This document shows, piece by piece, positions 18,701-25,897 of a DNA stretch of 64,000 bases. The stretch lies in contig NZ_CP146092.1 of the NCBI RefSeq assembly GCF_037023145.1, forward strand, positions 434,001 through 498,000, in the 5' to 3' direction. The notes under the pieces were generated by a model. The model was not told where the DNA came from and searched no databases. It saw nothing but the letters and a program-made list of their open reading frames with translations. This DNA comes from Ralstonia sp. RRA. GTDB taxonomy: Bacteria; Pseudomonadota; Gammaproteobacteria; Burkholderiales; Burkholderiaceae. Position numbers and translations under genes: made by a program. Every line of letters starts with the position of its first letter. Position 1 is the first letter of the stretch.

Positions 18701-21113
18701 AGTCCTTCGCAATATCGAATTGCCGCGTCGCGCCCGTCGGATTGGCCGGATCGATTGGCACGGGCGCACCGCCATTGTTGGTAAAGGCATTGCCCGCATC
18801 GCCCGGCAGAATGGAGATGTAGTAGCGCTTGGCCGGGTCGAGCACGACCTGGCTCGGATCAACCGGAACCTGCTGTGCGCCATCCGTGCGGCAGACACCG
18901 TTGCCGATGTCGCACACGGTCGGCTTATGCGTGTTGGTGGCCGGGTCGTACACCGTCTGGCCGAATTCGCACGCGAATTGGCCCACGCAGCCTGACGCCA
19001 CCACGGGCATGTAGCTCGTGTGGAAGTTGGTGCCGATGCTCGGCACCGGCAACGGTGGGCACGTGGCCGGCCGGTTGGTGGTCGAGTTCACCTGGCAGGC
19101 CGGATCAATATAGAAAGTACGGTCTTCCTCGATGATCCAGCGATAGTCCGTGATTGCCGTGCCGGTGTTGGCATCCTTAACGGCAACCGCAAGTCCGCTG
19201 CCTGCCTTGAAGGTCACGGTCACGGTGCCGGGTGTGGCACTCGACGTCTTCTGCGAATTGACAGCGTTGTACTTGAACGTCAGCGTCGCGGTCGCGTTGC
19301 CTGTGGGCACGGTCGTCGGCGTCGCGGTAAACGAACCGTCCGGGTTCAACGTCACGGTGCCGCCCGTTGCGGAGCCCACGATGGCGGCCGTCATCGGCAA
19401 GCCGGAGGGGTCTGTCGCATAAGCCAGCACGCCAGGAGACGCTATGCGCAACTGGGCCGCCACGTTGCTCATGTAGCTTTGGTTTCCGGCCGTGGGAGCG
19501 CCGCCCAGGCAGCCCGTGGCCGCAGCCCCCGCTCCGCAGCTCGTCAGGGCCGTTAGCGTGACGGTGCCGGTGATGGCCGCATTGCCGTTGGCTTCATAGA
19601 CGAAGCTGTCCGAGGCGGTTCCGGCATTCGGTACGTACGTGAACGTACCGTCGGCATTGAGCGTGAGCGTGCCGTTTTTTGGAGGGGTCAGCAATTCGAC
19701 GCCATAGATGCCCACGGTATTGGCCATCACACCTTTGGCGGGGTCGGACACCGTCAACGTCGTATTTGGCGTGAAATAGTATTGGGCGTTCTTGGCAGTG
19801 ACGCCGCTGCCCGCCCCCGTCAGGGTCGGCAATGCCCCACCATTGACGCTGATGTACGCCCGCATGCCGCCGTCGCGCTGGTTATCGGTCGACAGGCTCA
19901 ATTGCCGGTCGAACACGGGCACGGCCGATGCGCCCGCTGCCGGCGCGTCCATCATCACGTCGAATACCTTGCCGGCGGGCAGGAACACTTCGTTCTGGAT
20001 CTTCCAGTTGCCTGGCTGCGGGTTGCCGTCCTCGGCAATCAGCGCGAAGCCCGGAACCGGCTTGGCGGCCGGCGGCGTGACTTGCGTGCCGACCGTCGCC
20101 GGCACGTGCATGCGCAGCCCGGCGTTGACGAAACGCACGAGAACCTGGCCATTCGCGGGAACATTGTTGACGGCAAACTGCGAGCGTGTCGGATTGCTGC
20201 GGTCGAACGCGACACCGTTGATCAGGTAGTAGCGCGGGTCGTAGTTGACCACTGGCGGATAGCAGGTGCGGTAATTTTTTGACGCCGGGTTGCCGCATTG
20301 GTTTGGCTGGCCCGACCAAGCCTGCGTTTCGCTGAAGTTGGGGGTCACCACATCGAGGGCGATCTCACGGTTCAATGCAGGGTCGATCTCCCCCAGCACC
20401 AGGGGCACGTCGGCGTCGTAGCTGACGTTCGGATACGCCCGCGCCCGCACGCCTGCGCTCGCAGGCGTTCTGACCACGAGCACGCCGTACAGGCCCATCG
20501 GCCCTTGAATCGACGGATGCGTACCGGATTCGATCAGATACGTTCCGGGCCGCAGGTTTGCCCATGTCAACGCAGTGGTCGCACCATGCGCGACTTCCGT
20601 CGAGAACGACTGCACGCGCGGCGCCTGCGGAGGCGGCTGGAAGACGACGGGCGGCGGGGTGCCCTGCCCCGCCACACCGCTCGCGGGGGTGACAGTCGAC
20701 CAGGTGGTCGCGGTCTGCGGCGGATGCACGGGGCTTGGCTTGGACGTCGCCGTCGTACCCAGACCGCCACCGACCTGGCCAACGATCGTGAGCGAGGTCG
20801 GCACCGTGCCCGGCAGGCTGTTGGTCAGGTTGATGGTCAACGGACCGGGCGGCACCGTAATCACCACCGGCGACCACCCTGCGCCGGCGTTCGGATTCGA
20901 CGCCGTGCAGGTGGCGGGCGCCGTGACTGTGCCGCATTTGTAGCCCCACATCGGCACCGACTGGCCGTCGGGCAACGCGGCATTCACGCCGGCGGCCGTC
21001 AGGTTCACGGATTGCGCGAACGACGCGCCGCTCGCCGCCGCGAGAATCGATGCCACAAATCCGGCCTTCCTAACCAGGCCGAAGAGCGTCGCATGAAACG
21101 AATCGGATTTCAT
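12768..21113 (-). CDS. Giant secreted multidomain cupredoxin/beta-helix protein (2781 aa)
   Basis: The ATG at 21113 has GGGGAG upstream. A signal peptide ends ASFAQS. Residues ~36-420 resemble the N-terminal part of a multicopper oxidase (PGTYLIESGTH, PMGLYGVLVV) and are related to the 532-aa neighbour. Next come cadherin/VCBS-like repeats (~470-640, LNADGTFTYVPN), SdrD-B/Cna-like repeats (~850-1700), an IPT/TIG-like domain (~1850) and a right-handed beta-helix (~1930-2690, many N-N turns). The C-terminal ~70 residues are proline/glycine-rich with a collagen-like GLPGLPGLPGMPG run. None of the HxHG, HPxHxHG or HCH copper motifs is present, so it is probably not an oxidase itself. Size, signal peptide and the adjacent T2SS suggest an extracellular adhesive or scaffold protein. 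Known relatives of this layout are unclear to me. Confidence 0.85.
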   Translation of the reverse strand: MKSDSFHATLFGLVRKAGFVASILAAASGASFAQSVNLTAAGVNAALPDGQSVPMWGYKCGTVTAPATCTASNPNAGAGWSPVVITVPPGPLTINLTNSLPGTVPTSLTIVGQVGGGLGTTATSKPSPVHPPQTATTWSTVTPASGVAGQGTPPPVVFQPPPQAPRVQSFSTEVAHGATTALTWANLRPGTYLIESGTHPSIQGPMGLYGVLVVRTPASAGVRARAYPNVSYDADVPLVLGEIDPALNREIALDVVTPNFSETQAWSGQPNQCGNPASKNYRTCYPPVVNYDPRYYLINGVAFDRSNPTRSQFAVNNVPANGQVLVRFVNAGLRMHVPATVGTQVTPPAAKPVPGFALIAEDGNPQPGNWKIQNEVFLPAGKVFDVMMDAPAAGASAVPVFDRQLSLSTDNQRDGGMRAYISVNGGALPTLTGAGSGVTAKNAQYYFTPNTTLTVSDPAKGVMANTVGIYGVELLTPPKNGTLTLNADGTFTYVPNAGTASDSFVYEANGNAAITGTVTLTALTSCGAGAAATGCLGGAPTAGNQSYMSNVAAQLRIASPGVLAYATDPSGLPMTAAIVGSATGGTVTLNPDGSFTATPTTVPTGNATATLTFKYNAVNSQKTSSATPGTVTVTFKAGSGLAVAVKDANTGTAITDYRWIIEEDRTFYIDPACQVNSTTNRPATCPPLPVPSIGTNFHTSYMPVVASGCVGQFACEFGQTVYDPATNTHKPTVCDIGNGVCRTDGAQQVPVDPSQVVLDPAKRYYISILPGDAGNAFTNNGGAPVPIDPANPTGATRQFDIAKDCPSGPGGADFAPPKGKCGHAMGGGPIAAGQKTVNVSLQQTPLKTAKVSVFVFEDDSPLNGEVDVHGGSDTAGSSREPGLGGFEIKLWDDAGGTGDPTGQMTYDMFNMPLSNSLAGTIDPSTGLDACPITLAPDHIVGMIPTCPPFESDGKTYSPLVGQAIIANLMPGRYGIIATPAADRIARGEQWLQTNTLDGQKAHDSFIKVGGPAYFQEFGPAGFHVSIGFANPKIINDRLPVVCNGTTCNNGVKGRITNLHYSRPPNENLYGSQSRKPLSFTQCYVSVGSTDGDDIAFAKCNPDGTFALNGLPDGTFRITVFDQWNDQIVDGLARAVTISGGTTMDVGDIAVLQWHTNLYTRTFFDLTGDGVSRDTDPGLAMVPMNVRFRDGSISNLGATDMNGYMSFNEVFPLFNWYVVEADTTRYKQTGVHVVYDAGGPPDGTPGGGKSVIAANLANTLESSTAHLPSNLRVPGAVYCNDADCNDRSGSNPSTGRIDPPWVTTMGWQGFSGQSGFVEFGKKAFAANENGGIQGEVAYASTRAFDDPTLTVHAKWLPNIPNVTVNLYQETIASDGSTTLKLVDTTKTTSWDDWAQGFRSDGVPNMNCPGQETTDPFYFTLKNSTQWLDPQQRALPNASQFKCYDGMHVFNQLQPAPFDGMYQFPSVTGRDPKTGKPTGTHCTVCAPNPTGDGTMMLPAGKYVVEVVVPPGYELMKEEDKNILIGDNFIAPVVQQFAGLNNIYIMPDQAAVNAAYNANNPQNMTTNLGSVTFPRSEGDTGMTETYWPCVGALRVVPDYLSLFPGAQQVAPFAGASRHLCDRKEVRLDNQMSVRAKFYLFSSTHVASHYTGFMLDDFSSEFDPYSPQFGEKFAVPNVPISIKDFAGNEISRVYSDQWGIFNGLTYSTWEVDPPNPTGYAPTMMVACMNDPDLPDPAHPGQTIRDPLYNPAYSQFCYEIPFMPGQTQYMDTPVVPVQAFADGYNPPDCAYPDATPAVSTVVGDPLPGGGSGPWVSAPLHTLTINALGDQPVPNSGYTGPAATAAPFNAKFVTRHYGFGAQGPDSSVTIGDQPAIIQSWSDSQIKVLVPPLTADQSSCPIQQPGQPQATCGELVINADNGKSSIDAVTVTIGGKTPTYVNGENATNNALQTAIDKATPGDMIVVGPGTYKEMLLMWKPLRLQGVGAPSVVVNANTHPSGKMDPWRRQVDCLFGVALDGGMISPTHPYDPSGAYTCSAGMQRQVDAIPLEPVVGWDTNLNGNLAELLMEPTLMGAYEGAAITVLAKGVRDVPGVNGLQPDPNCTANGICTPLTNSADDCKKYPTNFQCNPSRIDGMTFTNSSQGGGGIFLHGWNHNMEIANNRVMSNAGTLTGGITVGQVETPDGTIGDDGVTELPFEYNTNVNVHNNAVTNNASYGDEINSTTPSSAGGVTFCTGSDYYAFNYNWVCGNISSGDGGGVAHFGFSYEGNIANNWVLFNQSNNPTLPTYGGGIIVQGVPPDGSFCESSTVDIDCAPQLSDGAGPGIVIDSNLLIGNTAESGKGGGLRLQQVNGTDVQRSPSDPSQWYAVQVINNIIGNNVAGWAGGGVSLQDAVNVSFINNTVISNDATATSGVLFNTDAATQANVGPPNCTTVGAETTCKPITTSTNQPAGLEVAPHTANLIAAFNGASGACPAGMANCTQISNPILENNIFWQNRTFHITVGGLDSGIQGLQNIVTLVPTLNQAGHPTGYCPQGAVYWDIGVAGDTAANSHDSGYTLNPTYSILTDASDYPAQNNRGGNPRVVSQYCNGSRLPPEAGGNGIQVPPGIADAVLPNPLFSLQPSATPDEGNNWINMQYGPLSLSNPAVQTTAGTNTPALGNYVIQQGPAVAGGSPNGAPSYDFFGNPRVPWIDIGAVQWDPFNSILGFALPPRLLGRLGGGFNPPTGFPGGAGGLPLGPRTPPTGGLPGLPGLPGMPGTPPGVTPGAAPAGGAPAGFPGGRWFGGLLP

Positions 21114-21136
21114 CGCCTTGCTCCCCTGGTGTCCCT

Positions 21137-22735
21137 TTAGTTACCTTCATTGATCGTGAAGGCCTGCGGATCGACGAGCATCATCATCATCATCCCGCCC
21201 GGGAAGATGTTGTTCGTCGTAATCTCACGCTCATTGTGCGAATGCCACATGTAGGCGAACCCCGCTTCGGTCGTGGGGGGGTTCACGATCAAGCTGCTGG
21301 GTGGAGTCGTACCCGTCGCGCCGACGGCACGCACCGTGGCATCCGGGCCGAGATACGGGCTGCCCGCATACCACGCACCGTTGGTCAGAATGTTTGCGTC
21401 GGGCAGTGTGACCGGACCACCGCTACTGACGTCGCCAAATGGATGCGCCTCAAGCGGCTTGCCATGGTCGGCACACCACTCGTAGTAGTTGGGCGCGTGT
21501 GGATCCGCCGTGTAGTAGCCGTTTGCATCGGGAATGCACACGCTGCTGTCGCCGGGCTTGTGCCCATAGACATCCCAGTTCAGCCCTTTTCCGGTCCAAT
21601 AGAAGATGCCGTCCATCGTGAGCCCCGGCGTGGTCGTGGTCGTGAACAACAGCGGTCCTGCCAGCTTGGTCGGGTCGGTCTGACTGAGCAGCAGGTTGCC
21701 GTCGCGCGCCAGCACGCGCACGTGGTTGCCGTGCTCGTGGAACGGATGCTGCCAACGCCCGGTGCCGATGATGCGCAACAGCACCAGCTCGCCCGGATGC
21801 ATGTGCGGGTTGCCGTTGTATGGCTGGTGCGGATACTGCGGCGCGTAGTTGGTGTCCATGTCGTCGGGCATCGACCGGCCGTTGACCATGAAATACGCGG
21901 GGTGATACGGCTCGGTCTGCACGATCATGCAACCGGTGGGCTGCGTGCACGGCAGCGCCGCCTGCTGCTCGGCCTGTGCGTGGATGGCCGGATCGATCTC
22001 AGAGAACTGGAACAGGTATTCCCGGTCGTAGCACGCCATGCCGTGGTTGTAGGCGGCTGCCGCGTTGCGGTAGTCGGGCTGGCCGTCGGGCAACTTCGCA
22101 GCCACTGCGTGGCAGCCGACGGGAACGGCCACCGTGCCGGAGGTTGCGGGCAGCACGATCAACGCGCCGTACAGCCCCATCTCGACCTGCAGGTCGCCCT
22201 GCGTGCCGCTGTAGTACGCATGCGTGCCGGGCGTCGTTGCGATGAATCTGTACGTCACCGTTGCGCCGTGCGGCGCCTCCCTCGCCAGCAGGCCCTGCAC
22301 CCCGGTTGCCGTGCCCGTGCAGGCGCCGGTTGCGGCATTCAGCGTTGCCGCGCACACCTGGAAGCCCGGGAACAGGATCGACGTGTTCCCGGCAGCGGCG
22401 GGCAGGTTGTTGGTGAGCGTGACCGTGACCACGTCACCCTGCTTGACGATCAGCGTGGGGCCAGGAATCTGCATGCTCGGGCAGTTCTGGCCGTCCAGCG
22501 GATTGATAGCGGGCAGGAAGCTCACCGCCGTGCGCGGGTTGCATCCATAGCCCCACGAATACACGCTGGCGCCATCGGGCTGGCTGACCCGGTTTGCCTC
22601 GGCGGTGAGATCGAAGGTGGGGCCCGCAATGCCCGGCGCCGCCGCGCGCGCGGCAATCGAGATCAGCATGATGACGATGGCCGCAGCGAGGCGCCCCAGC
22701 CAAGCGTTCCACGCAGAAAAAGTAATGTGGTTCAC
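21137..22735 (-). CDS. Multicopper-oxidase-like protein lacking the type 1 cysteine
   Basis: 532 residues, GTG start with AGGAGA seven bases upstream. Signal peptide to ...ARA. Three cupredoxin-like segments are apparent. The C-terminal part has HPFHEHGNH (~329), which fits the HPxHxHG ligand motif. It also has WHSHNEREITTNNIFPGGMMM (~494), where serine replaces the type 1 copper cysteine of the usual WHCH. The N-terminal HxHG and YHSH motifs are absent (PGTHAYYSGTQGDLQ instead). The protein thus has histidines for part of a trinuclear centre but no blue copper site of its own. Its neighbour downstream of the T2SS genes has the missing motifs. Expected to be secreted; substrate unknown. Confidence 0.85.
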   Translation of the reverse strand: MNHITFSAWNAWLGRLAAAIVIMLISIAARAAAPGIAGPTFDLTAEANRVSQPDGASVYSWGYGCNPRTAVSFLPAINPLDGQNCPSMQIPGPTLIVKQGDVVTVTLTNNLPAAAGNTSILFPGFQVCAATLNAATGACTGTATGVQGLLAREAPHGATVTYRFIATTPGTHAYYSGTQGDLQVEMGLYGALIVLPATSGTVAVPVGCHAVAAKLPDGQPDYRNAAAAYNHGMACYDREYLFQFSEIDPAIHAQAEQQAALPCTQPTGCMIVQTEPYHPAYFMVNGRSMPDDMDTNYAPQYPHQPYNGNPHMHPGELVLLRIIGTGRWQHPFHEHGNHVRVLARDGNLLLSQTDPTKLAGPLLFTTTTTPGLTMDGIFYWTGKGLNWDVYGHKPGDSSVCIPDANGYYTADPHAPNYYEWCADHGKPLEAHPFGDVSSGGPVTLPDANILTNGAWYAGSPYLGPDATVRAVGATGTTPPSSLIVNPPTTEAGFAYMWHSHNEREITTNNIFPGGMMMMMLVDPQAFTINEGN

Positions 22736-22745
22736 GGCAGGTCTC

Positions 22746-24227
22746 CTAGGGGGTGCATGCCTTCGTCGCCGTGTCCACCGCGCTGCAGATATGCACCTCG
22801 GTCATCAAGCCGCCGAAGTTTTCCGCGTCGTTGGCGAGGTGATCGAGATTCGGCGTGTACAGGTAGTACGTGGAACCGCGTGGATAGCTGTTGGTGTCGC
22901 TGGCATCCAAGATGACGTCGAGCGACTCACCGCCGCCCAGCGTGATCGAGTTGGAGTAGTACGTCATGTCATTGCCGGCCATGTCGCGCAGCAGGCGGGC
23001 GTTGATGCCGATCACATGCATCGGGATGCCGAGCGAAGCCAGCGTCTGGTACTCCGTCACGTCCAGATTGGAGATGCGCAGCAGCGCCTTGCCGCCGACC
23101 GGGATGTTGATGATCGATGGCAGCGGCTGTGAATAGTGCAACGCACCGTCGGACGAAGGCGTGCTCATCGGCCCGGTGCTGACGGTATCCGGGTAGCTGC
23201 GGCCGTTGAGCAGGAAGTACTTGTCCTTCATATCGGTGAACGGCTCGGGGTTGAACGTCATGCCGATGAAGTGGAAGTTCGGGTCGAAGCCGTGAATCTG
23301 CAGCGGGTATTCCACGTCGTACGCGGTGGAACCGTCGCCATCGTTGTACGCGTACAGCGTTGGCGCGCCGCTCTTGTCGTTGGCGTGCAAGGTGCTGTTC
23401 TGCGGCGGCAGCGGCGACGGGCACAGGATGTCGGTGCCGCAGCGTGTGCGCAGATCGGCCTGCTGACCGAGCAGCGCCTGATACAGCGAAGCACCGGCCG
23501 GCACCCGGTTCTGCCGCGGCCGCACGTAGATCTGGCCGACCATGCCCATCTGCAGGTGCTCGGGCGGCGTGATGTGGCAGTGCCAGAAATAGGTGCCCGC
23601 ATCGGGCGCGAGGTAGTAGTAGGTGAAGCTGCCGCCGATGTTGATGGCCACCGACGCGTCCGGCACGCCGTCATAGAACGACGACGCATTCGGATACCCG
23701 TGGAAGTGCACGGTGTGCTTCTCGAACAGGTCGGGGCGCATGATCATGCCGACGTTGGTCAGCGTGAGGAAAAACTCGTCGTCCTCGTCGATCGCCATCA
23801 GGGGCGCCGGGATATTGCCGTTCATGACGCCCGTGTCCATGATCGGGCGCGGGTCGACATGGCCATCGATCTGGCCGGGCGGCGACGAGTTCGGGTCGGG
23901 GGTCAGGCCCACCGCGGCGTTGGGATCGGTCAGCGAGTTGAAGATCGACGGCGGCTGGGTTCCCGGCAGGCCGTTCTGGATGTCTTTCAGGCCGGAGAGC
24001 GGACCGAACGAGAACATGTAGGTATGTACGCCGTCGGCCATCGTCGAGTAGCCATCGCCGCCCGAAATCTGCTGGCACTTGATGCCACCAGGAAACGTGC
24101 TGGAAGGGTTATGCGTGATCGTGGTCGTGGGACACTGCACCCGAAACGACTGCGCGCCAACCGGCACAGCGACAAGCAGCAACAGCAGTGCCACGGCACC
24201 ACTGCCTGCCACGCGAAGAGCGAACAT
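22746..24227 (-). CDS. Multicopper-oxidase-like protein with intact type 1 copper site
   Basis: 493 residues from the ATG at 24227 (GGGAGG upstream). Signal peptide to ...PVGAQ. VHFHGYP (~170) and WHCHITPPEHLQMGM (~213) give the HxHG and HCH-H-M ligands within one cupredoxin domain, as in two-domain oxidases and nitrite-reductase relatives. The C-terminal domain (GIPMHVIGINARLL, ~400) has lost the HPxHxHG motif. It is the first gene after the T2SS block, with a 178-bp gap that may hold a promoter. Ten bases separate it from the next oxidase-like gene. Probably an exported redox protein; metal oxidation is a reasonable but unproven activity. Confidence 0.87.
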   Translation of the reverse strand: MFALRVAGSGAVALLLLLVAVPVGAQSFRVQCPTTTITHNPSSTFPGGIKCQQISGGDGYSTMADGVHTYMFSFGPLSGLKDIQNGLPGTQPPSIFNSLTDPNAAVGLTPDPNSSPPGQIDGHVDPRPIMDTGVMNGNIPAPLMAIDEDDEFFLTLTNVGMIMRPDLFEKHTVHFHGYPNASSFYDGVPDASVAINIGGSFTYYYLAPDAGTYFWHCHITPPEHLQMGMVGQIYVRPRQNRVPAGASLYQALLGQQADLRTRCGTDILCPSPLPPQNSTLHANDKSGAPTLYAYNDGDGSTAYDVEYPLQIHGFDPNFHFIGMTFNPEPFTDMKDKYFLLNGRSYPDTVSTGPMSTPSSDGALHYSQPLPSIINIPVGGKALLRISNLDVTEYQTLASLGIPMHVIGINARLLRDMAGNDMTYYSNSITLGGGESLDVILDASDTNSYPRGSTYYLYTPNLDHLANDAENFGGLMTEVHICSAVDTATKACTP

Positions 24228-24405
24228 ATGACCTCCCAGCGACTGGTCATCGCGCACGGTATGCGTCTATGCATCAGGCGACCTGCTGCCCTTGCGGCGA
24301 CCGTGCAGCCTTCAATTCCCGTTTCCCCGGTGTTTCTATTGTGGGAAGCGCCGCCAGCTTCCGACATGGGTCAAACTCCTACTGTTGTGGTGGGGCAAAC
24401 CTGCG

Positions 24406-24969
24406 TCAACGAGCGGGGCGACCTGGTTTGATGGTCAGCCTGGGCGGCAGTGCTGGCGTGCCGGCGGCGCTGCGCCTGCCCATGCCCGGCACGGGATAGA
24501 CGAACTGCCAGTCTGCGTAGGTCTGGGCGTTGGCAAAGAAGGCATACCGGCCCGGAAAATTCGCATGCTTGATCGGCGCCGCGTCCGACTTGCTATGGAT
24601 GCCGTAGATGCCGGTGCCGTCGCGCAGCAACTCCCAGTCGTTGCTCCCGGTGATCGGATCGGGATAAGCGCGGCGCAAATGATGCAGCGGCACCGGAAAG
24701 CGCTTGTCGTCGATCAGGTCGTCGATCGTCAGCGGCAGGCTGCGCCCCGCCAGGTAATAGCGCTCGATGGCGTGCCTGTATTGGTTGCCGACAAACAGCA
24801 GTTCTTCCTCCTGCTGCCGTTGTCGCTGCAGCGCCCAGACATCCAGCCCCGCGAGCAGCGCGATCGACGCCAGCATCAGCGCGATCAGCAGTGTGAGCAT
24901 GACCAGGCCGCGCGTCCTTGCGGGACGGTGGGCAAGGTTGGTGCGGTACGGATACGACGCCGCAATCAT
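24406..24969 (-). CDS. Pseudopilin-like protein of the T2SS
   Basis: 187 residues; the ATG at 24969 overlaps the previous stop (ATGA). Near the N-terminus, RTRGLVMLTLLIALMLASIALLAGL is a prepilin-like hydrophobic helix with glycine before the mature end, although the +5 glutamate of classical pseudopilins is missing (RGLVMLTLL). A coiled region (QRQRQQEEELLF) and a YRHAIERYYLAG...LPLTIDDLIDD segment follow, as in the neighbouring pseudopilins. Missing Glu+5 is a feature of GspK-type tip pseudopilins, so it may cap the pseudopilus. Last gene of the secretion block. Confidence 0.75.
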   Translation of the reverse strand: MIAASYPYRTNLAHRPARTRGLVMLTLLIALMLASIALLAGLDVWALQRQRQQEEELLFVGNQYRHAIERYYLAGRSLPLTIDDLIDDKRFPVPLHHLRRAYPDPITGSNDWELLRDGTGIYGIHSKSDAAPIKHANFPGRYAFFANAQTYADWQFVYPVPGMGRRSAAGTPALPPRLTIKPGRPAR

Positions 24970-25358
24970 TTTTCTGCCACCGGTTCGGAGGCCGCCTGCG
25001 TGGTGTTCGCCTCCCGCGCCGGGCCGACATCGTAGATGCCGGTCTTGGATGTATCCGGCGGCGCGATCACCGCCCACGCCGTGCTGTCATGGACGGGGTC
25101 GATCGGAATGCCGCGCAGATAGCGCTTGGCCACCAGGTCTTCCAGCGTATCGGGGTACTGGCCGTTGTCGCCGTAGTACTTGTCGATGGCATCACGGATG
25201 ACTGCCAGGTTCTGCTGCTGTACCTGGGTTTTCCCCCGCTCGATGCTGTGGAAATAGCGCGGCAGTGCCAGGGTCAGCAGCAACCCGATGATGGCCATGA
25301 CGACCACCAGTTCGATCAGCGTAAAGCCTCGGCGTAGCGCGTGCAGTGCTCGCTTCAT
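24966..25358 (-). CDS. GspG-like pseudopilin
   Basis: 130 residues from the ATG at 25358. The N-terminus MKRALHALRRGFTLIELVVVMAIIGLLL is a textbook type IV prepilin leader: cleavage after G, methylated F, and Glu+5. Downstream, RDAIDKYYGDNGQYPDTLEDLVAKRYLRGIPIDPV is the GspG-type alpha/beta segment, but shorter than a full GspG and without the calcium loop. It starts 8 bp after the preceding pseudopilin gene. No prepilin peptidase is in the cluster, so PilD or GspO from elsewhere must process it. Confidence 0.9.
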   Translation of the reverse strand: MKRALHALRRGFTLIELVVVMAIIGLLLTLALPRYFHSIERGKTQVQQQNLAVIRDAIDKYYGDNGQYPDTLEDLVAKRYLRGIPIDPVHDSTAWAVIAPPDTSKTGIYDVGPAREANTTQAASEPVAEK

Positions 25359-25366
25359 GATCGCCC

Positions 25367-25894
25367 TCACCAATCCCGGTACGGAATGCCGTTCAGGCCC
25401 ACGCTGTCCGACTTCGACTTCACGTCGAACACGTCGTCGCCACCCGCCCCGCTGTCGATCGGCACACCGTATGCACGCACGTTCCAGGTATCCGCAGCCA
25501 GCGTTGACGCGTCGCCGGAAAAGAACGGATCGCGTGGCACCCTGCGCAGGAACATCAGCAACCCGCCCTTGGGGTCCTTCGCATCCTTGACGCCGTCCGC
25601 CAGCACCGCGAGCGATGGCGGATAGCCGGACGCGCCCGCCTCGTGCTCCACCGACCCCGAGTCGCTCGCGTCCTTGTAGGCGTCGATCGCGGTGCGGATC
25701 TCGCGCAGCGCCACCCGCAGTTCCTGCTCCTTCTCGCGCTGCACGGCCAGCTCGGAAAGCGGCACGATGGCCGAGGCGACGATGCCGACCAACGCCAGCG
25801 TGATCACAAGCTCGATCAGCGTGAAACCGGCGCCGCAGCGGCACCATCGGCTCGCGCGACCACGCCCGGGGGGAAGACGCCGCAGACAGGCCAT
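25367..25894 (-). CDS. GspG/H-like pseudopilin
   Basis: 175 residues; the ATG is 3 bp after the secretin stop. A basic leader (RRLPPGRGRASRWCRCGA) precedes GFTLIELVITLALVGIVAS with Glu+5. The rest includes REIRTAIDAYKDASDSGS...GYPPSLAVLADGVKD and FLRRVPRDPFF, a pattern shared with pseudopilins that sit with MshL-like secretins. Part of the same operon as its neighbours. Confidence 0.88.
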   Translation of the reverse strand: MACLRRLPPGRGRASRWCRCGAGFTLIELVITLALVGIVASAIVPLSELAVQREKEQELRVALREIRTAIDAYKDASDSGSVEHEAGASGYPPSLAVLADGVKDAKDPKGGLLMFLRRVPRDPFFSGDASTLAADTWNVRAYGVPIDSGAGGDDVFDVKSKSDSVGLNGIPYRDW

Positions 25895-25897
25895 GGC

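Noticed and set aside
25359..25847. Long N-terminal extension of the GspG-like pseudopilin
   Set aside because: It is an out-of-frame reading of the neighbouring pseudopilin; the prepilin leader begins at 25358.
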